This document shows positions 38,685-49,105 of a stretch of 57,742 bases of DNA, piece after piece (within the stretch, counting starts at the first letter, position 1; the number at the start of each line of letters is the position of its first letter). The notes beneath the pieces are model-generated. The model saw nothing but the letters and a program-made list of their open reading frames with translations. It was not told the DNA's origin and searched no databases. The stretch comes from Pararhodospirillum photometricum DSM 122 (GTDB taxonomy: Bacteria > Pseudomonadota > Alphaproteobacteria > Rhodospirillales > Rhodospirillaceae). The DNA lies in assembly GCF_000284415.1 (NCBI RefSeq), contig NC_017059.1:1159156-1216897 (forward strand), written 5' to 3'. The position numbers and the translations under genes are program-made.

Positions 38685-40186
38685 CCCTCAGTGCCGCCGA
38701 TTGGATCGCCCGCGCCGCCGCTCTCACCCCCGTGACCGTGGAGGGGCGCGCCATCGTGGGAGGGGAGCGCGTGGCGGCCGTGTCGGGGGAGACCTTTGCT
38801 TGTCGCAGCCCACGCGATGGCCAAGCGCTGGCCGACGTGGCCGCGTGCGATGCGGCCGATGCCGACCGGGCCGTGGCCGTGGCCCGGGCCGCCTTTGCCG
38901 ATGGTCGTTGGGCCCGCCTGCCGCCGACCCGGCGCAAGCGGGTGTTGCAGCGGTTGTCGGAGCTGATCTTGCACAATGCCGAGGCCCTGGCCCTGCTGGA
39001 GACCTTGGACATGGGCAAGCCGATCACCGAGAGCCTGGGCATTGATGTGCGCTCGGCGGCTAATTGCTTTCGTTGGTATGGCGAGGCCCTGGACAAGGTC
39101 TATGGCGAGGTAGCGCCGACCGGGCCCGATGATCTGGCCCTGATCACCCGCGAGCCGCTGGGGGTGGTGGCGGCCATCGTGCCTTGGAACTTCCCGCTGC
39201 TGATGGCGGCCTGGAAGGTCGCCCCGGCCTTGGCGGCCGGCAACAGCGTGATCTTGAAGCCGGCGGAGCAATCGCCGCTGACGGCTCTGAAATTGGGCGA
39301 GTTGGCCCTGGAAGCCGGGGTGCCCCCGGGCGTGCTGAACGTGCTGCCCGGCTTTGGGCCGACGGTGGGCCGGGCCCTGGCCTTGCACGGCGATGTTGAT
39401 GGCGTGTTTTTCACCGGCTCGACGGCGGTGGGCAAACTGATCATGCAGTATGCCGGCCAGTCGAACCTCAAGCGGGTGGGGCTGGAGTGCGGCGGCAAAA
39501 GCCCCAATATCGTGCTCTCGGGCTTTCGCGACCTCGAAGCGGCGGCCCGCACGGCGGCCGAGGCGATTTTTTATAACCAAGGCGAGGTGTGCACGGCGGG
39601 CTCGCGCCTGATTGTCGAGCGTTCCGTTCACGACCGGGTGGTGGAGATCGTCACCCGCATGGCCCGGGAGCGCTGCCCGGGAGATCCCCTCGATCCCGCC
39701 ACCCGCTTCGGTGCGATGGTGGACGAGGATCACGTCCAGCGTGTTCTGGGGTATGTGGAGATCGGCAAGGCCGAAGGCGCTGTTTTGGCCCAGGGCGGGG
39801 CGCGGGTCGCGCCGGTGGCGGGGGGCTGCTATATCGAGCCCACCGTTTTTACCGGGGTGCGCAACACCATGCGGCTGGCCCGCGAGGAGGTGTTTGGGCC
39901 GGTGTTGGCGGTGATCGCCGTGGACAGCGCCGAGGAGGCTTTGGCGGTAGCCAATGACAGCGACTATGGCTTGGCGGCAGCGGTGTGGACCGATGACCTG
40001 AGCCAAGCTCACCGGATGGCGGCGGGCTTGCGCGCGGGGGTGGTCTATGTCAACGGCTACGATACCGATGACATGACGACGCCGTTTGGCGGCTACCGTC
40101 AATCCGGGATCGGCCGGGACAAGTCCCTGCATGCTTTGGATAAATATACCGAGTTGAAGACGACCTGGATTCGGTTGGGCGCATAA
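38681..40186 (+). CDS. puuC: Aldehyde dehydrogenase, PuuC-like
   Basis: A 501-residue NAD(P)-dependent dehydrogenase resembling PuuC, the gamma-glutamyl-gamma-aminobutyraldehyde dehydrogenase of putrescine breakdown. The similarity runs along the whole length, including YGEALDKVYGEVAPT, GVVAAIVPWNFPLLMAAWK and the end GRDKSLHALDKYTELKTTWI. The general base Glu stands in GLECGGKSPN, the catalytic Cys in NQGEVCTAGSR, and the NAD motif in FFTGSTAVGK. It overlaps the kinase gene by four bases. No other puu gene (puuA, puuB, puuD) is in the window, so the physiological substrate could be another amino-aldehyde. Confidence 0.85.
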
Positions 40187-40203
40187 GGAACGGGGCCAAA
40201 AGG

Positions 40204-40297
40204 GCAGGCTGGGGAGGCGGGGCCTCTCCAGACCCCTCGTTTGCGATGGCCTGGGAACGCAGGGGTCTGGGGAGGCCCCGCCTCCCCAGCCTTCTCT
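40204..40297. repeat. Hairpin repeat family A, back-to-back pair (copies 8 and 9)
   Basis: Two oppositely oriented copies (stems about 40209-40231 and 40267-40290) separated by about 35 bases, after the aldehyde dehydrogenase gene. The arrangement is the mirror of that at 28421-28499: here the two aggggtctgg flanks point inward. Confidence 0.75.
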
Positions 40298-40329
40298 TTC
40301 CTTTCCCCCGAAGACCTTGCGCAAAGAGG

Positions 40330-40358
40330 TTGCTTCAAGCCGCCGGGTGTGGGATAAG
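40330..40358 (+). promoter_or_regulatory. Candidate promoter of tRNA-Leu
   Basis: TTGCTT, 17 bases, GATAAG, ending 25 bases before the tRNA. Confidence 0.45.
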
Positions 40359-40383
40359 CCGGACTGGCCGTCGGACACGATGG

Positions 40384-40468
40384 GCGGGCGTGGTGGAACT
40401 GGTAGACACGCTGGATTTAGGTTCCAGTGGCCCTGGCCATGGGGGTTCAAATCCCTCCGCCCGCACCA
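40384..40468 (+). tRNA. tRNA-Leu (anticodon UAG)
   Basis: A complete class II cloverleaf. Acceptor GCGGGCG pairs with CGCCCGC, the D arm contains GGTAGACACG, the anticodon stem CTGGA/TCCAG encloses TTTAGGT giving anticodon TAG, then a variable arm and the T loop GTTCAAATC. The discriminator A and CCA are encoded. It reads CUA/CUN leucine codons and lies upstream of tig. Confidence 0.97.
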
Positions 40469-40594
40469 AGGCGCCCGTAAGGAGCGCGTGTTCCGGCCCC
40501 TTCCCGTTCCCCGTTCGTCCCGGCCCAGCCCCGCCGCCCCGGTGCGGCCGGGGTCATTTCCCTTTACCTACGCAAGGGCTTGAGAGAACCGCCG

Positions 40595-41935
40595 ATGCAG
40601 GTCACCGAAACCGTCAACGAGTCCCTGAAGCGGGAATACAAGATTGTCCTCCCGGCCGCTGACATTGCCGAGCGCGTGAGCGCGAGGCTTGAGGAGCTGC
40701 AAGGCCAGGTTCGCCTGCCCGGCTTCCGTCCGGGCAAGGTTCCCGCGTCGATGTTGCGCAAGCGGTTTGGCAAGAGCGCCCTGGGGGAGGTGCTGGAGGC
40801 GGCCGTCCAGGACAGCTTCCGCCGTCTGATCGACGAGAAGGGTCTGCGCCCCGCCCTCCAGCCGCAGATTGATTTTCCCTCGGACGTCGAGGAAGGCCAG
40901 GATGTGGCCTTTACCTTGGCGGTTGAGGTCCTGCCCGAGATCGCTGACCCCGATTTCGCCGCTCTGACCCTGGAGCGCGAAAGCGTGGCGGTCGAGGACA
41001 AGGCGCTGGACGAGGCCGTGGAAGAACTGCGCGGCCGCATGAAGACCTTCGAGGCGACCGCCGAGGGGCATGCCGCCGAGATGGGCGACAGCGTGCTGAT
41101 CGATTTCGTCGGCCGTCTGGATGGCGAAGCCTTTGAGGGCGGCTCCAGCGAGGACTTCCGGCTGGAACTGGGCTCGGCCACCTTCATTCCGGGCTTCGAG
41201 GAGCAACTGGTCGGCGTGAGCGCCGGCGAGACCCGCACCGTCACCGTGCCCTTCCCCGAGGATTATCCGGTGGACCATCTGAAGGGGCGCGAGGCCGCTT
41301 TCGAGGTCAAGGTCCATGCCATCGAGCGGCCGGTCCTGCCCGAGGTCGATGAGGCCCTGGCCAAGAAACTGGGCCTGGAGACCGTCGAGCAAGTGCGCGA
41401 CGAGATCCGCAAGAACATCCAAAACGACTATGATGAGGCCTGCCAGGCCCGTCTGAAGCGTCGTTTGCTCGATGTCCTGGCCGAGCAGAGCACCTTTGAG
41501 GTGCCCGAGGGGCTGCTGGAAGCCGAGTTCAAGTCGATCTGGGATCAGGTGAGCCACGCCCTGGAGCACGGCCATCTGGACGAGGAGGACAAGGGCAAGT
41601 CGGAAGAGCAGCTGCGCACCGACTACCGGGCGATTGCCCTGCGCCGTCTGCGTCTGGGCCTGCTGCTGGCGGAAGTGGGCCAGCGCCACAAGGTGACCGT
41701 GGCGCCCGAGGACCTGAACAAGGCCCTGATGCGCGAAATGCGGCGTTTCCCGGGGCAGGAAGCGGCGGTGATCAACTACTACCGCCAGAGCAAGGAAGCC
41801 ATGGAGCGTCTGCGCGCGCCGGTGTTCGAGGACAAGGTGTGTGCCTTTATCCTGGAGCAGGCGAGCGTGACCGAAAAGGCAATCAGCGCCGAAGAGTTGA
41901 AGGCCGCGCTGGAAAACGACCGCGACGCGGCCTGA
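40595..41935 (+). CDS. tig: Trigger factor
   Basis: A 446-residue ribosome-bound chaperone and prolyl isomerase. The ribosome-docking signature is [17 protein letters not shown] (about residues 44-60). The FKBP-like domain (about 160-245) has [20 protein letters not shown] and [15 protein letters not shown], and a long helical C-terminal arm follows. The ATG at 40595 precedes the typical [15 protein letters not shown]. It begins the tig-clpP-clpX-lon-hupB cluster. A CCCCCCGGG/CCCGGGGGA hairpin follows the stop near 41945-41972. Confidence 0.96.
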   Translation: MQVTETVNESLKREYKIVLPAADIAERVSARLEELQGQVRLPGFRPGKVPASMLRKRFGKSALGEVLEAAVQDSFRRLIDEKGLRPALQPQIDFPSDVEEGQDVAFTLAVEVLPEIADPDFAALTLERESVAVEDKALDEAVEELRGRMKTFEATAEGHAAEMGDSVLIDFVGRLDGEAFEGGSSEDFRLELGSATFIPGFEEQLVGVSAGETRTVTVPFPEDYPVDHLKGREAAFEVKVHAIERPVLPEVDEALAKKLGLETVEQVRDEIRKNIQNDYDEACQARLKRRLLDVLAEQSTFEVPEGLLEAEFKSIWDQVSHALEHGHLDEEDKGKSEEQLRTDYRAIALRRLRLGLLLAEVGQRHKVTVAPEDLNKALMREMRRFPGQEAAVINYYRQSKEAMERLRAPVFEDKVCAFILEQASVTEKAISAEELKAALENDRDAA

Positions 41936-42081
41936 CGTCGAGATCCCCCCGGGGCGTCGTCCCGGGGGACTCCGGTTGGGGAGGCGATGACACGGGCGCG
42001 CCCCTGGACAGGGGGTGTCTCCCCATCCTATGTAGGGAAGGCGACTCCCCCACCGGATATCATCAGCAGCGAGACCTAAAC

Positions 42082-42741
42082 ATGCGTGACCGCGATCCCC
42101 TTGAAGTATTCAATAATACCCTTGTCCCCATGGTGGTGGAGCAGACCAACCGGGGGGAACGCGCTTATGATATTTATTCGCGTTTGCTCAAGGAGCGGAT
42201 TATTTTTCTGACCGGGCAAGTGCACGATGGTGTGTCGAGCCTGATCTGTGCCCAGCTTTTGTTTTTGGAATCGGAAAATCCCAGCAAGGATATTGCTTTT
42301 TATATTAACTCCCCCGGGGGGGTCGTGACCAGTGGCATGGCCATCTATGATACCATGCACTACATTCGCTGCCCGGTTTCGACGGTGTGCATCGGGCAGG
42401 CGGCCTCGATGGGCTCGCTGTTGCTGTGCGCCGGGGCTCCCGGCAAGCGGTATGCCACGCCCAATGCCCGGATCATGATCCATCAGCCGTCGGGCGGGTT
42501 CCAGGGGCAGGCCGCCGACATCGAAATCCAGGCCCGGGAGATTCTGGCCCTGCGCGAGCGCCTCAATCGGGTTTATGTGCGCCACACCGGCCAGACCCTG
42601 GAGACCATCGAGCGCGCCATGGATCGCGACAACTACATGACCGCCGAAGAAGCCACAGCCTTCGGCTTGATCGACGAGGTCATCGAAAGCCGGCCCAAGG
42701 GCGCCGAAGACGAGGCCCCCCCGACCGAGACCAAGGGATAA
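42082..42741 (+). CDS. clpP: ATP-dependent Clp protease proteolytic subunit
   Basis: A 219-residue serine peptidase forming the ClpP barrel. The nucleophile lies in [16 protein letters not shown], the His in [15 protein letters not shown], and the Asp in [30 protein letters not shown] is the substrate-groove strand. It works with ClpX, encoded next. A terminator-like hairpin separates the two genes. Confidence 0.97.
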   Translation: MRDRDPLEVFNNTLVPMVVEQTNRGERAYDIYSRLLKERIIFLTGQVHDGVSSLICAQLLFLESENPSKDIAFYINSPGGVVTSGMAIYDTMHYIRCPVSTVCIGQAASMGSLLLCAGAPGKRYATPNARIMIHQPSGGFQGQAADIEIQAREILALRERLNRVYVRHTGQTLETIERAMDRDNYMTAEEATAFGLIDEVIESRPKGAEDEAPPTETKG

Positions 42742-42751
42742 GGATCCCCGG

Positions 42752-42797
42752 CCCCGGGAGGAGACCTTTTCTCTCCTCCCGGGGAGATCGTTTTGGT
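42752..42797 (+). terminator. Hairpin after clpP
   Basis: A perfect 13-bp stem CCCCGGGAGGAGA / TCTCCTCCCGGGG with a seven-base loop, then AGATCGTTTT. The U run is short, so termination may be partial. It implies that clpX has its own promoter in the next 200 bases. Confidence 0.65.
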
Positions 42798-43014
42798 CCG
42801 GGATATCGTTTTGGATTGTGCCGGCCTTCCCAGAACGGCTAACATACCCGATGGCGTTCCGGGTGTGCTCGGCTGCCCGCTCTCATTTCCTCTGCAGGGA
42901 TGATCCGGGACCGGGCGGGGGCGGGACGTTTACGACGGGGCCTTGTCTTTTCCGGATGGCGACAATAAATCCGGGCAGGGTGGGCAGCGGAAGACGATAG
43001 GGAGACTTTCCGAC

Positions 43015-44283
43015 ATGTCGAAGTCGTCAGGCGGTGACTCAAAAAACACCCTCTACTGCTCTTTCTGCGGGAAGAGCCAGCATGAGGTTCGCAAGCTCAT
43101 CGCCGGTCCGACGGTGTTCATTTGCGACGAATGCGTCGAACTGTGCATGGACATCATTCGCGAGGAGCACAAGACCAGCTTGGTCAAATCCCGCGATGGC
43201 GTTCCCTCGCCCAGGGAGATCATGCAGGTCTTGGATGACTACGTGATCGGGCAGCACCACGCCAAGAAAGTTTTGGCGGTGGCGGTACACAATCATTACA
43301 AGCGCCTCTCCCATGTCGGACGGAATTCGGATGTCGAGCTGGCCAAGTCCAACATTTTGCTGATCGGCCCCACGGGCTGCGGCAAGACTTTGTTGGCGCA
43401 GACGCTGGCGCGCATCTTGGACGTTCCCTTCACCATGGCCGACGCCACCACCTTGACCGAGGCGGGGTATGTTGGCGAGGATGTGGAAAACATTATCCTG
43501 AAGTTGCTTCAGGCGTCGGACTACAATGTGGAGCGAGCCCAGCGCGGCATTGTTTACATTGACGAAATCGACAAGATCTCGCGCAAGTCAGACAATCCGT
43601 CTATCACCCGCGACGTGTCGGGCGAGGGCGTGCAGCAGGCGCTGTTGAAGATCATGGAAGGCACCGTGGCCTCGGTGCCGCCGCAGGGCGGGCGCAAGCA
43701 TCCGCAGCAGGAATTCCTCCAGGTCGATACCACTAACATCTTGTTCATCTGCGGCGGCGCCTTCGCCGGGTTGGAGAAGATCATTTCGGCACGGGGCAAG
43801 GGGTCGTCCATCGGCTTCGGGGCCGATGTGCGCGACCCGGAGACCCGGCGGACCGGCGAAATCCTGCGCAATGTCGAGCCCGAGGACCTGCTGAAGTACG
43901 GCCTTATTCCTGAATTTGTCGGGCGTCTGCCCGTCTTGGCCACGCTGGATGACCTGGACGAGGATGCTCTGGTCGATATCCTGACCTCTCCCAAGAATGC
44001 TCTGGTCAAGCAATACCAGAAGTTGTTCGAGATGGAGAGCACCCACTTGTCCTTCAAGGACGAGGCCCTGCGCGGGATCGCCAAGAAGGCCATCGCCCGC
44101 AAGACAGGCGCGCGCGGCCTGCGGTCGATTATGGAAGGCATCTTGCTCGACACCATGTTCGACCTGCCCGGCTTGTCCGGGGTGGACGAGGTGGTGGTGA
44201 ACAAGGAAGTGGTGGACGGACGGTCCAAGCCCCTGTTCATCTACGGCGACCAGCGCGCTTCGGTGGACGGCACCAGCGGCTAA
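43015..44283 (+). CDS. clpX: ClpX unfoldase ATPase subunit
   Basis: A 422-residue AAA+ unfoldase delivering substrates to ClpP. The N-terminal zinc-binding domain has CSFCGKSQ and CDECVELC. The AAA+ core has Walker [12 protein letters not shown], Walker [10 protein letters not shown], the pore loop GYVGEDVE, and the sensor region [17 protein letters not shown]. The IGF loop for ClpP docking appears as SSIGFGAD. The ATG precedes [14 protein letters not shown], the usual start. Confidence 0.97.
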   Translation: MSKSSGGDSKNTLYCSFCGKSQHEVRKLIAGPTVFICDECVELCMDIIREEHKTSLVKSRDGVPSPREIMQVLDDYVIGQHHAKKVLAVAVHNHYKRLSHVGRNSDVELAKSNILLIGPTGCGKTLLAQTLARILDVPFTMADATTLTEAGYVGEDVENIILKLLQASDYNVERAQRGIVYIDEIDKISRKSDNPSITRDVSGEGVQQALLKIMEGTVASVPPQGGRKHPQQEFLQVDTTNILFICGGAFAGLEKIISARGKGSSIGFGADVRDPETRRTGEILRNVEPEDLLKYGLIPEFVGRLPVLATLDDLDEDALVDILTSPKNALVKQYQKLFEMESTHLSFKDEALRGIAKKAIARKTGARGLRSIMEGILLDTMFDLPGLSGVDEVVVNKEVVDGRSKPLFIYGDQRASVDGTSG

Positions 44284-44405
44284 GGGACGGGGGCGGACGA
44301 GGACGGGCGCTCCTCGGGCGGTCCCGCCCCCTCCCTCTACGAATCATTGTGCCCCGGCGGACCCCATGGCGGGACACCGGGCACCGCGTGTGAAAGGAAC
44401 ACCTG

Positions 44406-46820
<2,415 letters not shown>

Positions 46821-46869
46821 ATGGGAGAACGATGCGGCGCTGGGGCCATTGGGGCCATTCGTTGAAAAA

Positions 46870-46912
46870 GAGGGGTCTGGGGAGGCGAGCCTCCCCAGTC
46901 TTTCTTTTTTTG
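46870..46912 (+). repeat. Hairpin repeat family A, copy 10 (lon terminator)
   Basis: aggggtctggggaggc GA gcctccccagtctttctttttttgg: a perfect 10-bp stem with a long T tract, about 50 bases after lon. Confidence 0.8.
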
Positions 46913-46935
46913 GCTTTTTGCCCTAGGCAGGGCCG

Positions 46936-46965
46936 TTGACGCGGGTGAAGAGGGGACCGTACAGT
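46936..46965 (+). promoter_or_regulatory. Candidate hupB promoter
   Basis: TTGACG, 18 bases, TACAGT, about 75 bases before the hupB GTG and just after the lon terminator. Confidence 0.6.
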
Positions 46966-47040
46966 CTCCGCCCCCCTGACGTCGGCGTCCGCGGTGTGGA
47001 CGGGCCGTGAGGGGCCTCATGGAGTAAAGGGGGTTGTCCT

Positions 47041-47346
47041 GTGAACAAGAATGATCTCATCGCCGCCGTGGCGGAACGCGCGGAGCTGTCGAAGGCCGAG
47101 GCGGCGCGCGCCGTGGACGGCGTGTTCGACGCCATCACAGCCGCGCTGAAGGCGGATGACGAGGTGCGACTGGTTGGCTTTGGCACCTTTGCGGTGTCGC
47201 GGCGCGCGGCATCCGAGGGGCGCAATCCGCGCACGGGGGAGGTGATTGCCATTCCGGCCTCCAATCAGCCGAAGTTCAAGCCCGGCAAGGTCCTGAAGGA
47301 CGCCGTCAACGGGGGCGAGGCCGCTCCAGACGCTGACGAAGCCTGA
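47041..47346 (+). CDS. hupB: DNA-binding protein HU
   Basis: A 101-residue histone-like dimer subunit that bends DNA. The family pattern is MNKNDLIAAVAERAELSKAE, FDAITAALKADDEVRLVGFGTF and the DNA-arm GRNPRTGEVIAIPASNQPKFKPGK. It starts with GTG behind AAGGGGG. The position after lon is the normal one. Confidence 0.97.
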   Translation: MNKNDLIAAVAERAELSKAEAARAVDGVFDAITAALKADDEVRLVGFGTFAVSRRAASEGRNPRTGEVIAIPASNQPKFKPGKVLKDAVNGGEAAPDADEA

Positions 47347-47439
47347 AGGCTTGACGGACGGGGGGCGGATCGGGAATAGATCTGGCCCCGAGGGGAAGGC
47401 GCGTGGGGCCGGGGGGCTGGCGCGCTTCCCTGACGATCA

Positions 47440-47515
47440 GGGCGGTTAGCTCAGCTGGAAGAGCGTCTGGTTTACACCCAGAAGGTCGGCGGTTCGAACC
47501 CGTCACCGCCCACCA
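47440..47515 (+). tRNA. tRNA-Val (anticodon UAC)
   Basis: A complete 76-base cloverleaf. Acceptor GGGCGGT pairs with ACCGCCC, D arm TAGCTCAGCTGGAAGAGC, anticodon stem TCTGG/CCAGA with loop TTTACAC giving TAC, T arm GTTCGAACC, discriminator A, encoded CCA. It follows hupB by 93 bases. Confidence 0.98.
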
Positions 47516-47565
47516 CTCGGCCCGGCGTGGGGGCACGCGGGAGCCCCCGAACAAGGCCCCGTTTC

Positions 47566-47937
47566 ATGGACGTTCTTTGTCGTCGTGAGTGCCTCAGCGG
47601 ACGTCCGAATCCGGCGCCCCGGCGCGATTACGTGGTGCTTTTGCAGGTCCGCGCGACCATGGTGCAATCGGCGCTGACCCAGCCCCTGGTCCGTCTGGCC
47701 TATATTCCCGACCGCCTTCTTCTGGACCCGGCCGCGTTTGAGCGCTATGTCCGAGGCTTGGGCCGCTGGATGTGGCCGGGGCCGGAGGATCTGGCGGTGG
47801 CGGTGATCGACGATGTGGGCAACGAAATCGTGCCCCGGTGGGTGCGGGTGTCGCTCGACAGTGGAGCCTTGGGAAGCCTCATCGTTGAGGAGCGCCAGCC
47901 TTTGTGGCGCGGTACTGTGCCCGATGGGGCGTGGTAG
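47566..47937 (+). CDS. QueF-like protein lacking the catalytic residues
   Basis: A 123-residue protein with recognisable but degenerate similarity to QueF, the NADPH-dependent preQ0 reductase (T-fold). RPNPAPRRDYVV corresponds to PNPxPxRDY of QueF, and the stretch around TQPLVRLAYIPDRLLLDP to GQPDFAxxxIDYVPDxxxVE. In my alignment the catalytic Cys of the CPxTGQPD motif is Gln, its Asp is Leu, and the ESKSLK segment is replaced by DPAAFER. So reductase activity is not expected. The start is uncertain (weak ribosome site), and the family assignment is by eye. It ends eight bases before the J-domain gene, likely co-transcribed. Confidence 0.5.
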   Translation: MDVLCRRECLSGRPNPAPRRDYVVLLQVRATMVQSALTQPLVRLAYIPDRLLLDPAAFERYVRGLGRWMWPGPEDLAVAVIDDVGNEIVPRWVRVSLDSGALGSLIVEERQPLWRGTVPDGAW

Positions 47938-47945
47938 GGGGGCTC

Positions 47946-49064
47946 ATGGCCACGCCGATCGCTGATCCCAAGGGCTATTACCGCGTGCTGGGGGTGACAC
48001 CCGGGGCGAGCGCGGCCGTCATCAAGCGGGCCTATCGCCGCAAGGCCATGCTGCTGCACCCGGATCGCAATCCCAGCCCCAATGCGGTGGCCGAGTTCCA
48101 ACTCTTGCACGACGCTTATCAGACCTTGCTCGATCCGGGCGGGCGCGAGGCGTATCACCGAGGCGCCGCTCGGTCTCAGGCGCCGCGGCCAACGGCCCAG
48201 GCCGAAAGCCTGCCGGCTTTTCATAGTTGCCGGGTGTGCGGCACGGTGACGGCTCAACCGCGCTATCTGATTTTGGAGAAGGTGACGGCGCGGGGCGGGC
48301 GGCGGGTCCAGCACGAGTCGATCTCGGGGGTGTTTTGCCGGCGTTGTGCTGATCGCACCGCCTTGTTTGCGGCGCTGCACTGCTGGGTGCGGGGCTGGTG
48401 GGCCGTGCCGTCCGGGCCGTTTCATACGCTGATTGCCTTGTGGATCAACCTGAAAGGCGGAATGCGCCCGGCGCGGGAGAATGCCTTGCTTTTGCTGGAG
48501 CAAGCCCGGGCTTTTCTGGCGCGGGGCCAGCGCGAGATTGCCCACGAACTGGCAGCCCATGCCCGCCGTCTGGCGCCGACCGAGCGCGAGCGCACCGCGG
48601 CCGACCGCCTGATGAATGCCTTGGCCGGGGATGCGCCGACCCAGCGCCTTGTCGATGTGTGGCGGCGCCCCGGAGTGGGGTTTTGGCTGCAACTGGTTTT
48701 GCCGCTGTGTTTCTTTTTGCTGCTGTCGCTGGTGGGCTGGCCGTGGCTGCGGGACCTGATGCCCGGAGCAACGCCGGGAACGCTTCGTCCGCGCCCTGCC
48801 GTGTCGGGGGTGATCCTGGTCGATCCGGCCACCGTGGCTCCGTCCGGGCGAGTGTATGCCGTGGCGGTCCCGACCACGGTGGTTCGCACCGGGCCTGGGG
48901 AAGCGTTTGAAACGGTGGCCGTCTTGCAGCGCAACACCTTTGTGATGTTTGTCGATACGGCCGGTGCCTGGGCCCGGGTGGTGACCGCCCAGGGCGTGCT
49001 GGGCTATGTCTGGCTCGACGACATGCGCGCCGTGCCCGGCGTCCCCGAGCCAGCACAGCCCTGA
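47946..49064 (+). CDS. J-domain membrane protein with C-terminal SH3 domain
   Basis: A 372-residue protein. Residues about 9-72 are a DnaJ J-domain (YYRVLGVTPGASAAVIKRAY with HPD in LLHPDRNPSP). A Cys-pair region follows (SCRVCGTV and FCRRCADRT, about 95-140), perhaps zinc-binding. Helical segments then lead to one strong membrane helix (LQLVLPLCFFLLLSLVGWPW, about 245-267) and a bacterial SH3-like domain (TTVVRTGPGEAFETVAVLQ, about 315-365). The N-in topology puts the J-domain in the cytoplasm, where it could recruit DnaK, and the SH3 in the periplasm. The specific role is unknown. Confidence 0.78.
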   Translation: MATPIADPKGYYRVLGVTPGASAAVIKRAYRRKAMLLHPDRNPSPNAVAEFQLLHDAYQTLLDPGGREAYHRGAARSQAPRPTAQAESLPAFHSCRVCGTVTAQPRYLILEKVTARGGRRVQHESISGVFCRRCADRTALFAALHCWVRGWWAVPSGPFHTLIALWINLKGGMRPARENALLLLEQARAFLARGQREIAHELAAHARRLAPTERERTAADRLMNALAGDAPTQRLVDVWRRPGVGFWLQLVLPLCFFLLLSLVGWPWLRDLMPGATPGTLRPRPAVSGVILVDPATVAPSGRVYAVAVPTTVVRTGPGEAFETVAVLQRNTFVMFVDTAGAWARVVTAQGVLGYVWLDDMRAVPGVPEPAQP

Positions 49065-49066
49065 CG

Positions 49067-49100
49067 AGGGGTCTGGGGAGGCAAGCCTCCCCAGCCTTGG
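49067..49100. repeat. Hairpin repeat family A, copy 11
   Basis: aggggtctggggaggc AA gcctccccagccttgg between the convergent J-domain and FtsX-type genes; the last base before the permease stop region is six bases away. Confidence 0.75.
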
Positions 49101-49105
49101 TTTGA

